From Camellia lanceoleosa (taxonomy: Eukaryota; Streptophyta; Magnoliopsida; Ericales; Theaceae): DNA of 64,000 nucleotides. Positions 12,640 through 22,215 of this stretch are shown one piece after another. Each line of letters starts with the position of its first letter. Within the stretch, counting starts at the first letter, position 1. The notes beneath the pieces are model-generated. The model saw only the letters and a list, made by a program, of their open reading frames with translations, did no database searches and was not told the DNA's origin. The stretch spans positions 123,729,429 to 123,793,428 of the forward strand of contig CM045770.1 of NCBI GenBank assembly GCA_025200525.1, in the 5' to 3' direction. The position numbers were made by a program, and so were the translations under genes.

Positions 12640-12960
12640 CTACTAATTGATAATTTTGAGCAATAGTTTTAAAATTGTCATAAAAAATGTCATTAATTAC
12701 AAGTTTTAGTGACAATTTCAAAAAATCGACATAAAAAAATATCATTAATTTTTAACATTTAACGACGATTTGAAAAATTTAACACAAAAAAATGTCACAA
12801 GCTATAAGTTTTAGGAACAATTTATAAAAATCATGACAAAATATAAAAATCATGACAAAAAAAGTTACTAATTGTCCATTTTGTCCATTTTTAGGGACAT
12901 ATGCAAAAAATGCCATAAAAAATTATTTTTAGCGACGATTTTACTAGGACTTGATGGGGA
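12640..12960. repeat. Degenerate 55-70 bp repeats, like subterminal repeats of a DNA transposon
   Basis: Units containing TTTTAG(C/G)GACGATTT or GTGACAATTT, followed by AAA and a GTCAT/GACAT word, recur five to six times (about 12660, 12710, 12765, 12810, 12890 and 12935). GCGACGATTT arrays of this kind occur near the ends of plant CACTA and similar DNA transposons. I could not find terminal inverted repeats or a TSD, so the class is uncertain. Confidence 0.4.
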
Positions 12961-13000
12961 TTAAGTCGAACTATTAAGATCAGTTAGACTTATTTATTTT

Positions 13001-13128
13001 GATGATTTATTTAATTATGTTTTAATTTATTTGGAAGAGAAAAATATAATCAAAATTTATTTTGATGATTTATTTAATTATGTTTTAATTTATTTGGAAG
13101 AGAAAAATAGAATTAAAATTTATTTTAC
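13001..13128 (+). repeat. 64-bp tandem duplication in the solo LTR
   Basis: The segment beginning GATGATTTATTTAATTATG at 13001 is repeated almost exactly from 13065, giving two 64-bp units. The minus-strand relative at 11421 shows only one recognisable copy of its start, so the duplication is probably specific to this copy. Confidence 0.85.
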
Positions 13129-13704
13129 TTCATTATTTCTTACTAAACTTTTATCCTAAATAATGTTAGAATGTATTTAATATCCTAAATGTTGTTAGAA
13201 TGTGTTTAATATTTACTTAAATCAGGAGTTCATTTCAAACCAAAAAACAGAGGTTTAAACAGCCCAAACCAGAGGTTCAAATAGCCCAAAATAGCAGGAG
13301 TTCAAAAAGTTCAAATTAGTAATGATCTTGTCTCTCACAAGTTCAAATTAGTAATGATGGAGTGAAAGATATTCAAATGAATACAACGGCTATAAGTTTC
13401 ATTATATATACCAAAGCCTCTAATGTGAACAAGACACAGCAACTACGAACAAGTTACAGAAACCAAAAAATATTCTTTGATCTAAAATCACTCTCATCTA
13501 TTCTCTAAAAAATTCTCTGAGAAGTGTTCTACAATTTTTGTTTACATCCTCTCTCAGAAATTATATATTAAGTCGTAAAGCTTTAAACGACTTTGGAAGA
13601 GATTGAAAGAGAAGCCAAGTTGGTTGTATACACCTATCAATTACATCTCCGTCACATTGATTAGATCAACTATGTTCAAACTTATTGGCACTTGAGGATC
13701 TCTC

Positions 13705-14357
13705 ATGGAAAGGCAACAGAAGTATGGAGCGGGAGCAGGGGGTTGGATGCCAGTACTGCGCAGACATGGAAGAACTGGTAAAGGTTTCTCACAGCAGAGA
13801 GTAGGAATGTATACATTGTTTGTGGATGACATACCCGACTCAATGGATCCAAAAAGGTTGCACGCAATATTTAATAACTTTGGGGTGGTGAAGGATGCTT
13901 ATATATCGTTCAAGAGGAGGAAACAGGCACGATCAAGATTTGGATTTATCGAATCTGGCCCGATGGCGTAGCAAATGGCGATTCGGAAAAGCAAACGGCT
14001 GTGGTGTGATAACAAAGCATTGAGGTAAAACCGGTGATTTTGAAGAAAGCAGAGCTAAACCAAGATTACCATATGGCAAACAGGAAAGAAAGGCAGAAAT
14101 GCTAAGTTATGCAAATGCTACTCTGGAAAATACAAAGAAATCATATGCCCAGTTGGTAGGTGAAGGGGGAAGGAGAGAATCTGCAAGTTTAACCGTACAA
14201 GCTTATGAAGAAGGTAATGGTTGGTTGTATGAGAGTGTAATTGCTCGGCTGAGAACACAATGCGCGGAGGAGGAATTCAGAAAGGAATTAACCAAGAGGG
14301 AGGGGGGAAATATCAAAGTCACAGCTGTAGGTGGAAGGGACTTACTAATCTCATTTC
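13705..14357 (+). pseudogene. LINE ORF1 N-terminal part with RRM domain
   Basis: The ATG at 13705 starts a protein with an RRM: RNP2-like LFVDDIP at about residue 38 and RNP1-like RSRFGFIE at about residue 77. This is the nucleic-acid chaperone arrangement of plant L1 ORF1 proteins (RRM, then DUF4283, then zinc finger). A frameshift after FGFIE brings a TAG at 13969-13971. The protein resumes in another frame from about 13970 and is open at 14099-14357 (LSYANATLENTKKSYAQ to GGRDLLISFQT), where the DUF4283 region begins. At about 14355 it runs into the inverted block, so it is truncated by the inversion. Confidence 0.85.
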
Positions 14358-17125
14358 AAACAGACAGGTTTAGATACCACAATTCCCACAATGTCTTTCC
14401 ATATTTTAGACATCATTCCACCTCTTACCAGTGCAGGTGACCACTCATCAGTAGATCCATAGTACTTTTTGCAAATCACATCCTTCCACAGGGATTTTTC
14501 TTCCGCCCCAAACCTCCACCACCATTTTAATAGTAGACATACATTCATCAGATCAGGTCTTTTCACCACCAACCCTCCTTGACTTTTACTAAGAGTAACC
14601 TCTCCCCATTTAACCATATGGATTTTCCTTCTAAGGTTCGAGCCTCCCCAAAGAAAAGTTGATTGGATTTTAGCAATCTCCTTTCCCACGCCTGTAGGCA
14701 TCTTAAACAAAGAAAGATAATATATAGGCAAACTGGACAGCACAGCTTTTATAAGTGTTAATCTACCTGCAAAAGAGAGGTACCTTCTTTTCCATGAGGC
14801 AAGCTTCAATTTAAACTTTTCAATCACAGGCTGCCAAGTCAACTTTCTACTAGGGCTCGCTCCCAAAGGCATTCCCAAGTACTTCAGAGGTAGTTTTTGA
14901 TAAATGCAGTGTAATTTGGAGGCAAACTCTTGGCATAGAGTTGACGATATCCCCACCCCACACACCACACTTTTATGGTAGTTGATTTGCAGACCCGACA
15001 TAATTTCAAAGCATCTCAATATTCTCTTCACGTTTAATATCTCCTCCCATTCAGCTTCACAGAAGAGTATAGTATCATCAGCAAATTGCAAGTGTGTGAT
15101 CCTAAGATCAGAACCCACCACTGCACCCTTAATCAAACCCAGCTGCTTTGCCCTTACCAACAATATATTAAGACCTTCCGCCACTATATTAAATAGAAAA
15201 GGGGATAACGGGTCTCCTTGTCGCAGCCCTCTCTGGGGTTTAAATTCAGAGGTTGGAGAACCATTCACCAATATAGAAATACTAGCTGAAGTTACACATT
15301 CTTTTATCCAACTCACCCACTTGGCCCCAAACCCAAAGTTTGATAACATGGAGAATAAAAATCCCCAATTTACTGAATCGTATGCTTTTTCAAAATCAAG
15401 CTTCAGTATTACCCCCTTTCTTCTGTCCTTCTTCCACCCATCAACAACCTCATTTGCAATCAATATCCCATCCAGAATATTTCTTCCCCCAATGAAGGCA
15501 GACTGTGTAACACTGATTATTCTAGGCATTACTTTCTTCATCCTATTGGAGAGTACTTTTGCAAGAATCTTGTACACGGAACCAATCAGACTGATGGGCC
15601 TATACTCTGCAAGGCTAGAGGGATTATCATTTTTTGGAATCAAAGCTATAAACGAGCTGTTAATACCGCGAACCAACTTCCCATTCTGATGAAATTCAGT
15701 CATAAATTGGAGAACATCACCCTTAATAATATTCCAACATTTCTGAACCATGTTAAAATTAAAACCATCTGGGCCAGGAGCCTTATTACCCCCACAATGC
15801 CTAATTGCTGCTTTCACTTCAGCTTCTGAAAAAACTGATTCCAAAAATTCAGAGTTTGGATCTTCTCCAATGGTGTTAAATGGACCTAGCAGCCCTGGTC
15901 TGCTAGACCAAGAATCTGTGAAGTGATTAAGAAAATGATTTTTCACTTCCACCCTAACATCTTGAGGATTCTCCACTGCAGACCCATTAATCACAATAGA
16001 ACATAAGGCATTCTTGTTCTTCCTACTACAAGCCATAATGTGAAAGAATTTTGTATTTCTATCACCATTAATTGCCCACTTCAGCCTTGATTTTTGCAGC
16101 CACACCCACTCCACCATTTTACTTAGTTGCCATGCTTCCCCTTTAGCCTCCCTCCTTCTAGCAGCCTGTGATGATGATAGTGGCCCTTCTTCAGCCAGTA
16201 AATCCAAAGTATGTAATTCCTCTTCAACTTGTTTCAGCTTGAATTCTACATGACCAAAGGTCTCATTATTCCACTGCTTTAATGTGGCTTTTAAAGCTTT
16301 CAATTTATACAAGCACTTGTACCCAGCCCAACCATCTACCATTGTTTCTGTCCAACAATTTTGAACAACCTTCATAAAGCCTGGATGAAGAAGCCATGCA
16401 TTAATGAATTTGAAGGGTCTAGGACCCCAATCCCTCTCATCCTCCATCAGTAGGATAGGGCTATGATCTGAAAACCTTCTAGGGAGACCCCACAATTTGA
16501 AGTTAAAATTACTCACCCAGTCTGTGTTAAGAAGAAATCTGTCTAATCTACTCCATCTTTCCTCTTCCTGAGAATTACTCCAAGTAAACTTTCGCCCGAA
16601 CATTGGTAAGTCAATTAACTCTAATTGGTCAATCATTGCATTGAATTCTCTCATCCCCCTATCCATTCTAGAGCACCCTTTTCTTTCTGAAATTTGCCGG
16701 ACCTCATTGAAATCCCCCCCCACACACCAAGGATTTGGGAATATTGATTTCATATTTACCAGGATATCCCACACCTCCTTCCTTTTACTTGCATCATTAG
16801 GACCATAAACATTCACCACCACACACTGAAAACTATGATAAAGCGTGCACGATAGTATAATGAAACTTTTGTTGCAACAGGTCTTTAATTTGAAACACTT
16901 AGGGTTCCATACACGAGTAGACCTCCAGCAGCTCTGTTGAGTCCTGACCATAAAATCCATCATCTCTCCGGCCCAAATTGACCGAGCTAACTTTTCATTA
17001 CTCACAGATTTCTTAGTCTCTTGCAGCAACACCATGTCAACTTTATTGTCAACGAGCACCTTTTTTATCCTTCTCCTTTTAATTGACTTTCCCATTCCCC
17101 TCACATTCCAAGATAATAGCTTCAT
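14358..17125 (-). CDS. LINE ORF2: AP endonuclease and reverse transcriptase (inverted, lacks C-terminus)
   Basis: An uninterrupted frame of about 920 codons starts MKLLSWNVRGMG. The endonuclease shows LSWNVRG (Asn), LLQETKK (Glu), VVNVYGPN, GGDFNEVR and SDHSPILL (Asp-His) in the first 240 residues. A linker follows, then the reverse transcriptase with FIALIPKND, YRPISLIGS, KLDFEKAYDSVNW, GLRQGDPLSPFLF and the catalytic FADDTILF near residue 680. The frame has no stop although it lies backwards inside the LINE. It ends at the inversion breakpoint (last native residues around IWKDIVGIVVSKP), so the zf-RVT segment is absent. The intact frame suggests that the insertion and rearrangement are fairly recent. 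The enzyme would copy LINE RNA at nicked target DNA in the nucleus. Confidence 0.92.
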
Positions 17126-17167
17126 TACAAAATAACCATAACTCCTTATACCTCCTAGGGATGCTAA

Positions 17168-18492
17168 TCAGTTAACATTGCCCTCCCTTTCCTTCAGCTT
17201 TACAATATCTCTCTCTTCCAACTCCATTAATTTGCTTATAATCTCCTCCTCTTTCCCTTTGCAGTCCATCCCAAGGACCCTACTGAGCTGCAGGTTTATT
17301 TTAGCTTCATTAAGTTTGCTTGTAATCTCCTCTTCCTGACCATTACCGTCCATCCCAAGGACCTTGCTGAGCAGCACATTTGTTTGACTTCATTGAGGAC
17401 TCTCCTTCTTGTCTCACTTGACATGGAGAGAAATTCTGCCTCTTCTTGACCAACACCGCCCCTTTCTTCAAATTCATCGACATTTCTTTCCTATTTTTTC
17501 CAAACTGAAGACTGCCCTTCTCGTTAAAATAGCAGTCTGAAACCCCTTTTGCTTTTTCCTTTGCTGTAGCTTTTCTTATTTGGTAAGACTTTGATGCTTC
17601 TCCCCGTGAGCCCTTGTGGGCTGGCTGATTCAACTCTACATTTTGGGCTTGGTGCAGTAAATTGCTGATAATCTGTTTTGGATCCAAATACTGGGTCTGT
17701 ACATCACCACCTCTAGCAGGGCCCATACCACAAGTCTGTTCATGGGCCTTGTTGAGAACCACTTCTAGATTCAACCCAGGTATGTAACGGCTGGGCCCAC
17801 TTAAACTTCGCATGAAACCTGAAGTATTCACCTCTCCATCCACTTTTCGATTATCCCTATGTTCAGCATGCTTCTCTGTATACGGCGCACTCATCATCAC
17901 GCCTGCTCTCGCACCCCCAGAGTTTGGTCTACCCACGTTGCTGTCGGTTTCCTCGACCAGTGAAACAGTTAAAGCTTTGTCTCTATCTTCCAAGTCAGCT
18001 CTGTCGTCGTGGTCACTTCTCTTTTCTGGAATTGCCATGTTACTCATTTTGTCCAACTCATCCTCTTGATGGATATCCACGTCATCATCATCATCCTCAC
18101 GCCGTTTGTTCCTCTGTTCTGATCTCTGCCCATCTTCTTGCTCATACGAACTGTAGCCATCGCCTTCATCATGCTTCTTGTGACACTTGCATATCTTAGT
18201 TATCACCACCCTGGTAACAATTTGTTCCTCACACACTTTCACTGGGTATATAATTCCTTGGTAATTTAAATTCACAGTTTTATTGATAGATTCCATATAT
18301 GTGGTGACGATTCTTAGCCTTCCACATTGTAGGTTCTTCATATTCAGGGTATCATCCTCAAACTCAATAGCTTCGCCCCATATTCTTTCTATACTGCTAA
18401 AAGTTTTTCTGTTCCAGAGATTTAATGGCACTCCATAGCAGCTCAGCCAGACACATCGTTCTTGTGCAATGACCATTCCTTTTTTCCATTCA
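17168..18492 (-). pseudogene. LINE ORF1 C-terminal part (DUF4283 end to tail), inverted
   Basis: The minus strand is open from about 18490 to 17343, beginning MVIAQERCVWLSCYGVPLNLW, a typical DUF4283 C-terminal stretch, followed by a long polar and acidic region. It continues the ORF1 that starts at 13705, but on the opposite strand. Near 17343-17377 the frame shifts into 17168-17377, which holds two copies of a short unit (VLGMDGNGQEEEITSKL and VLGMDCKGKEEEIISKL). That shift may be a small duplication or may mark the natural end of ORF1. It lies just upstream of ORF2 (17125), the normal L1 gene order for the inverted block. Confidence 0.82.
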
Positions 18493-18502
18493 TTCCAAAA
18501 TT

Positions 18503-18802
18503 ATGAGATGGTGGGGTATTCAATGGGTGATACCAAACTCAGTGGATGAACTGCTTCTTTGGTGGTCAGGATCAAAGCTCAAAAAATTTGAGAAGAAGAT
18601 TTGGAGAGTCATTCCGTTTGCGGTGTTTTGGTCAGTATGGAAGCTAAGGAATGATTGTATTTTCAACAATTCCCAACCCAGCTTGGAGGAACTTTGTGAA
18701 TTGATTAAAGTGCGAATTGCAATATGGTTAAAAGCATCATGCACAGGTCCGTCCATCTCAGTAAATGACTTTATGTTTAATCTACATCAGATCAGATTTT
18801 GA
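18503..18802 (+). pseudogene. LINE ORF2 C-terminal tail, back on the plus strand
   Basis: This 99-codon frame reads MRWWGIQWVIPNS and later FAVFWSVWKLRNDCIFNN, a signature of the region behind the zf-RVT domain at the end of plant L1 ORF2. It follows immediately after the right inversion breakpoint and is followed by the LINE 3' UTR. The zf-RVT part that should precede it is not present in the inverted block, so some hundreds of bases were lost at the junction. Confidence 0.85.
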
Positions 18803-19558
18803 TATAGGTGATATCTGTTATCTGTTAATTGGGTCTGGGGTGGTCTGCTGCTGGGTGAGTTCTGCTCTGGCTTGTTGCTGATATTTGTTAATGTGGAGTG
18901 CAGGGTGTGCGATATTTGTAGTGAATCTTTGGACATGTTGGTTACGATCACTGTCAATATGGTGACCGATATGGAGTTCTAGTGGAAGTGTTCATGCAGA
19001 GTTGTGCTTATGTCTGCAGTGGGCTGTATGCAGAATTTGCTATCAATAGGTAGTAGTCTTGCATAATTCTTGCTGCGGCTCTGTTATGCTGCTGTGATGA
19101 ATTTTGGTTGTCTTCACTGCTGTGTTGCTGTGTGGGTTGGGGTGGGTGTTTTGCTTCAGCTATGGGCTATGCTCCAAGATGGTGGGAGACACTTAGAGGG
19201 GAGTCTCATATTTAGATATGGGCTATGCTCCAACATGGTGGATACATCCCAACTGGTTTTATGTCTACAGGCTGGTGCAACCACAGTGAATTTCTGGGCT
19301 GGTTTTGTCACTGATGTGTAGTGTTTTTGTTGCCTTGTTGCTTTTGTTTGTTTTGTTCCGCTATGTTTGTTGGTCTCTCTCCAACTTATAGCCTCGAGTG
19401 TGTGCTAGCAGATGATTTTGTGCACGTTTAGGTGCCAACCTAGTTGGGATCTAATCGTTTCACTGTGATGCTTTTTGCACCCTCTTCTTTATTGATGTAA
19501 ATTATCATACTCGTTATGTTTTCCATCAATAAAGCTTCTCTTTTGCCGATCAAAAAAA
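18803..19558 (+). other. LINE 3' UTR and poly-A tail
   Basis: No coding frame is conserved here. It contains two copies of GGGCTATGCTCCAA (about 19164 and 19218), an AATAAA-type signal at about 19529 and a terminal A7 tract just before the 15-bp TSD. Confidence 0.8.
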
Positions 19559-20164
19559 GTCGTAAAGCTTTAAGCCTATCTTTCCTGTGTGAGGGTTACA
19601 AAAAAAAAATCAGAATTTCATTTTTATATTTATCTTCGAGAGATAATTCTTGTAGCTTTCTGTGAAAGCAAAAACACCTTCTTTTCAACCTTGTAAGAGT
19701 GTAGTACACTCAGTGTTTTTGGACTTATAAAGTCTGTGTAAAATCCGAGGAGGATTGCTCCATCTGTGAAAAGGTTGCTAGCACCCTGTGAAGCTAGGGA
19801 ATAGTGGAAAATCTCAAGTGAAGCTTGAGGAGTGGACGTAGGCCGAGTTGAAACCGAACCACTATAAATTTGTTTGCCTCTCTCTCTCTTATCTCTTTAT
19901 TTTATTTAAATTGCCATAGCTATATTTTATATTTTTTATTTTTATTGTGCTAAAATCATTAATTGACATAGTTGTTAGAACACTTGTTTTAATTATTTTT
20001 ATTTCATTAACTATATTTATCTACTGTGCTAGTCATAATTTTTATTAGGGTATTATTACTTTTATTTGTAAAAACGTAATTCACCTCCCCTCTTAAGTTG
20101 TCTTTTAGGTAACAAGATCTATTGGTAGTTTACCCCATATATGTTCAACTCAACAAACATTTAT

Positions 20165-22215
20165 TATAGCGACCCCAGTCTCTTCCCTTTTGGTTGTTGC
20201 ATCCGGACTTAGGTTCCGTAGATCCTGTTGTTATATTTATGTTGTTGTCATCCTTTATTTACTTGTCTTTGAGCTATAGGATGTGTTGGGCAGGTTTGTT
20301 ACAGGTTGGTTGGGTTTGGGAGCAAATGGTTGCTGCCCGGAATTTTGGTCCTTCGCTCGAGCGAGGGTTTGGTCGCTCGAGCGAGAGTGGAGTCTTGTGT
20401 CTAGTGGATCGAGCCAGAGTAGCTTCGCTCGAGTGAGCGATTGCGTCTGGTTCTGGACCTGAGAGTTGCAGTTCTTGGCTCGAGCGAGCTTTTCTTCGCT
20501 CGAGCGAGATGGTTTGTTCTTCGCTCGAGCAAGCGTTCCGTCGCTCGAGCATGCTTTTGGGTTGCAGACCTGAAGCTTCGAGTTTTTGGCTCGAGCGAGG
20601 CTTTCTTCGCTCGAGCGAGTCTTTCTTGTGTCTGGTCATTCGAGCGACAAATCCTTCGCTTCGGCGAGCTTTGTTTTATATACTCATCTGTGGCGGGTTT
20701 TAAATACACTTTTTCATCCTCTTTTTGATTTAAAAACCCTAGGTCCGTGTTCTCTCTCCCTCCACTCACCTTCTCTCTTAGGTTTCATCTAGTTTTAGGA
20801 TGTTTCTACCCTAGGTTCTTTGTTAAAAAGATAGAGGGACACGAGGGCTTTACTTTAATCTGAGAGTTTGGCAGTTTGGAGCACTTTGGACTTTCGTCAT
20901 CTTCTCCATTCGAGTTCTTCACTTCGAGGTAGGGATACCCTACTCCATATTATAGGTTTTGTCCTAAGTTTTGGTCATTTTGATATGTGGGTGTTGTTTG
21001 GTAATTTTGGGGTTTGAAATATTATTTGAGAATAATGGGGTTTTTCATATATTAAACATCATATGTTTGTAAGTCATGAAAAATGACACTGATAGTGTTA
21101 AATTGAGAAAATTGAACCTTAGGGTTGATTTTGAGGAAAAAGGGGAAAAACCCTAATTGTTGTAACAAATTAATTTGTATAATTAATTTTGGGAAAAATG
21201 TGGAATTAAGTTTATTTCATGGAATTGGAAAATTATGAGTTTTATATTTGTTAATACATTTATTTCCTGTTTAGAAATAACCGTTTTGGGCTATCGGTGG
21301 AGGATAGTCGTGATTGTTGTAGACATTGCATGTTGATTAGGGAAAACTGAAATTAATCACATTGAATAAGTCATTGAATATGACGGTTAAATTAATACAG
21401 CAAATACGTGTATTGATTGAATATTGTGTATGACAAGTGTTTAATACATTGTATATGCATATTGTTTGGGAGGAGATAGGGGATGTACTCCACGGTTTGG
21501 GAGGAGATAGGGGATGGACTCCTAAACCGGATATTGTTTAGGAGGAGAAAGGGGATGGACTCCATTAGTACAACAAATATGTGTACTTATTGATTTATAG
21601 AAGTGTTTCAGTATGAGCCTTAGTCTTATTTGAATTGTTGGTATTGGAAGTAATGTTGATGTGAGATGTAGTCTCATTTTGTAGTTTGGCCAGGTTCTGA
21701 GCCATGTTTGTATAAATGAAAAGTTGAATAGTAACGGAAAGTGAAACATGTCATGGACATTATTGTCATGAAACTGAATTGTGTTATAATTGATTTTAAG
21801 TGGTAACCATCTATCGAATGCTATTGCTTTAGTCAATTTCTATATTTGGTTTAGTATATTTCTGCTGGGCTGTGGCTCACCCTATACGGGAACACCATTT
21901 TCAGGTCTAGGTGACGTGTTGCCTCCAAGAACTTAGCCTGGAAGGATTTGGATTTGAAGACTAGTTTTTAGTTATTTGTTATTTGATATTACATGTAAAC
22001 TCAAGCCGAGGGCTAAATTTGTAGTTGAGTTAGTACTCACATTTTGTGTCCAAGTGTTGGCTTGGAAAGATGTAAGCCCGTAGGGCATTTACTTTCGATG
22101 TTATATGTAATGTCTTTTAATAAGAATACTCTGATGAATGGAATAATGTTTTGTTTTCTTTTACCAATGCATGTAAATATTGTATATAGTATGGGTTTAT
22201 TTTGAGGGCGTGACA
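20165..22215 (+). mobile_element. Solo LTR, 2.05 kb, Ty3/gypsy (Tekay/Del-like), with palindrome array
   Basis: The segment starts TATAGCGACCCC at 20165 (expected TG mutated to TA) and ends GAGGGCGTGACA at 22215. A perfect TSD TTTAT flanks it (20160-20164 and 22216-22220). There is no gag or pol. A TATA-like TTTTATATAC lies at about 20673, just behind the palindrome array. Three near copies of a GGAGGAGATAGGGGATGGACTCC-like word are at about 21470, 21500 and 21540. The ends resemble chromovirus LTRs; the family call is an inference. Confidence 0.87.
20350..20660. repeat. Array of TCGCTCGAGCGA palindromes upstream of a TATA-like box
   Basis: The perfect 12-bp palindrome TCGCTCGAGCGA or one-base variants occurs about ten times at irregular spacing (near 20355, 20371, 20423, 20477, 20497, 20521, 20541, 20590, 20609 and 20638). 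It sits in the U3-like part of the LTR, just upstream of a TATA-like box at about 20673. Both strands give long artificial frames rich in LERRKARSS because the unit is a palindrome. It could be a binding-site array or a hairpin-forming region; neither is proven. Confidence 0.85.

Larger units (their letters stand above)
11422..12981. other. Gene-free AT-rich DNA with microsatellite and degenerate repeats
   Basis: No convincing coding region is visible between the copia LTR end and the TSD of the next LTR. It contains a poly-C/CT microsatellite (11618-11650), a pair of direct copies of CTTTTGATGAAAACA about 64 bp apart (11883 and 11947), long T runs (12064-12115 and 12288-12303) and the degenerate repeats described separately. 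Confidence 0.6.
13587..19558 (+). mobile_element. Full-length plant L1 LINE with an inverted core
   Basis: The element is flanked by a perfect 15-bp TSD GTCGTAAAGCTTTAA (13572-13586 and 19559-19573) and ends in a short A tract after an AATAAA-like signal. Its 5' end (5' UTR and the RRM part of ORF1) and its 3' end (ORF2 tail and 3' UTR) are on the plus strand. Everything between about 14355 and 18500 (rest of ORF1, then endonuclease and reverse transcriptase of ORF2) is on the minus strand. The TSD enclosing all parts shows one insertion that was rearranged. About 200-250 codons of ORF2 around the zf-RVT region are missing at the breakpoints. Confidence 0.92.
12982..20114 (+). mobile_element. 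Solo LTR of the SIRE-like copia family, split by an L1 LINE
   Basis: The LTR starts AGTTAGACTTATTTATTTTGATG at 12982 (the expected TG is mutated to AG) and ends TTAGGTAACA at 20114. Both ends match the minus-strand copia LTR at 7624-11421. A perfect TSD AGATC flanks it (12977-12981 and 20115-20119). Removing the LINE and one TSD copy leaves about 1.15 kb of LTR. No PBS follows the right end, so it is a solo LTR. Confidence 0.88.

Noticed and set aside
14982..15689. 235-codon plus-strand ORF
   Set aside because: It is the antisense shadow of the LINE reverse transcriptase.
20194..20792. Overlapping ORFs on both strands with LERRKARSS or ARARWFVLRSS
   Set aside because: They are produced by the TCGCTCGAGCGA palindrome array; the same peptide-like pattern on both strands shows that it is not coding.
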